A stretch of DNA of 14,448 bases from an uncultured Candidatus Udaeobacter sp. Its GTDB lineage: Bacteria > Verrucomicrobiota > Verrucomicrobiia > Chthoniobacterales > UBA10450. The position numbers were made by a program, and so were the translations under genes. The stretch spans positions 1 through 14,448 of the forward strand of contig CATPBS010000047.1 in assembly GCA_955652715.1 (NCBI GenBank), written 5' to 3'. The notes below the pieces were generated by a model that was given only the letters and a program-made list of their open reading frames with translations, was not told the DNA's origin and did no database searches. This document shows positions 13,554 to 14,448 of the stretch, one piece after another. Within the stretch, counting starts at the first letter, position 1. Each line of letters begins with the position of its first letter.

Positions 13554-14432
13554 TTGAACTTGGGTGATCAGCAGAAAATTCGCATCGGCTCATGCGCATG
13601 GAGCTTTCAAGACTGGCGTGGTGTTTTTTATCCGCCGGGTCTGCCGGAGTCTCGCTGGCTGGAATTTTACGCCAGCTATTTCCCAGCGGTTGAAGTGGAC
13701 TCTACGTTTCATGCTGCTCCGGCGGAAGATAACGTCCGTCGTTGGGTCGAAATGACTCCCACCGCCTTCCGGTTCACCTGCAAGCTTCCCCGTCAGATCA
13801 CGCACATCTGTCGGCTGCGTGATTGTACCGCCGAGTTAACCTCGTTTCTTCGCGCCATCGAGCCACTCGGGCCAAAGCTCCAAGTCATCCTCATCCAGCT
13901 CCCGCCCTCTTTAGCGCCAAGGGACGGCAAGCCGGCGTTGCGAAAATTTCTCCCACAACTGCCCCGGGATTTCCGCTTTGCGATTGAATTTCGTAATGCC
14001 GGCTGGCATCGGCCGCAGTTTATCCGGCTGTTGGAAAAATATCGTATTTGTTGGGTCTGGGCCGATACCACTCCCCTTAACGAACGAAATCTTGCCCCTT
14101 TTGAATTTCTGCCGTGCACCACGGACTTTCTGTATCTGCGTTTGCTCGGCGATTACGCAACGAAATACGACATTGACGGTGGCCACGTCCATCGCTACGG
14201 AAAATTGCTCTGGAAACGCGAAGCTGCCCTGGAAAGCTGGTCGCTTAAAATCGAGCGGCATCTTCCCCAGGTGCGCAGTGTCTGGGCATTTGTCAGCAAT
14301 CACTTCGAAGGATTCGCACCCGAAACCTGCCAACGTCTCGCGGAACGTCTGGGCTTCATGTTACCGCTGCCGTCGGAAACAGAACAGGCGCTCTCGCCCC
14401 GCGCCGTGTCGCAGCTTGATCTTCAGCTATAG
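13554..14432 (+). CDS. DUF72 (YecE-like) TIM-barrel protein
   Basis: This 292-aa protein matches the DUF72/YecE family, a TIM-barrel fold of unknown biochemical function. Landmarks in order are RIGSCAWSFQDWRGVFYPPG (11-30), the AVEVDSTFHAAP strand (48-59), TPTAFRFTCKLPRQITH (69-85), LGPKLQVILIQLPPS, FRFAIEFRNAGWH (142-154), YLRLLGDY and the C-terminal FVSNHFEGFAPETCQRLAERL (258-278). Length is normal for the family (about 240-300 aa). The start is a TTG at 13554: an in-frame TAA lies at 13545-13547 and there is no ATG or GTG before the first conserved motif. A second TTG two codons later (13560) is equally possible. No Shine-Dalgarno is visible. It is divergent from the BamD-like gene, and the window ends 16 bases after its stop, so any downstream partner cannot be seen. 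Confidence 0.9.
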   Translation: MNLGDQQKIRIGSCAWSFQDWRGVFYPPGLPESRWLEFYASYFPAVEVDSTFHAAPAEDNVRRWVEMTPTAFRFTCKLPRQITHICRLRDCTAELTSFLRAIEPLGPKLQVILIQLPPSLAPRDGKPALRKFLPQLPRDFRFAIEFRNAGWHRPQFIRLLEKYRICWVWADTTPLNERNLAPFEFLPCTTDFLYLRLLGDYATKYDIDGGHVHRYGKLLWKREAALESWSLKIERHLPQVRSVWAFVSNHFEGFAPETCQRLAERLGFMLPLPSETEQALSPRAVSQLDLQL

Positions 14433-14448
14433 TGGCAGATGCATGCGA

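Noticed and set aside
1..14448. CRISPR arrays, insertion sequences, phage or toxin-antitoxin genes
   Set aside because: I saw no regularly spaced short repeats, transposase or integrase motifs, or small paired genes. The only repeats are within the basic-protein gene and at 9925-10040.

Overview
The window looks like an ordinary chromosomal segment of a Gram-negative, menaquinone-using bacterium. It carries an LptE-type and a BamD-like outer-membrane biogenesis gene, a MenG/UbiE methyltransferase, and an ABC exporter related to the gliding-type GldA/F/G set followed by a DUF4340 protein. GC content is moderately high, Shine-Dalgarno sequences are mostly weak, and three genes appear to start with TTG. 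Together with the small repeat-rich basic protein, this fits Verrucomicrobiota (Chthoniobacterales/Spartobacteria-like). The lineage is my inference from gene content and was not tested by a database search.

Layout. (1) 1-2720, minus: nearly all of sucA (2-oxoglutarate dehydrogenase E1), running off the left edge a few codons before its expected stop. (2) 2796-3983, plus: a secreted HtrA/DegQ-type serine protease, divergent from sucA. (3) 4035-9150, plus: a compact four-gene cluster of ABC ATPase, ABC-2 permease, GldG-like substrate-binding-like membrane protein and a DUF4340 protein. (4) 9225-9935, minus: menG/ubiE, convergent with the cluster. (5) 9925-10040: a divergent intergenic region bounded by an imperfect inverted repeat. 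(6) 10065-10526, plus: a small, extremely basic three-repeat protein, probably nucleic-acid binding. (7) 10593-10674, minus: tRNA-Leu(CAG). (8) 10769-13409, minus: a translationally coupled trio, transcribed in the order BamD-like TPR protein, LptE-like lipoprotein, TPR protein, with 4-base overlaps. (9) 13554-14432, plus: a DUF72/YecE-like protein.

How the parts relate. The ABC ATPase, permease and GldG-like protein have the composition of a membrane-anchored ABC-2 complex, and the DUF4340 protein probably works with it in the inner membrane and periplasm. The protease, the BamD-like protein and the LptE-like lipoprotein are all cell-envelope functions, while sucA and menG are core respiratory metabolism. 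No mobile element, CRISPR array, rRNA or phage gene was seen. No gene-free stretch exceeds 300 bases; the longest are about 145 bases (13410-13553) and 130 bases (9936-10064).

I found no clearly new multi-gene system. The points most worth a second look are the three-repeat basic protein, the inverted repeat between it and menG, the fourfold-repeat architecture of the DUF4340 protein, and the BamD-like protein that lacks a lipidation cysteine.
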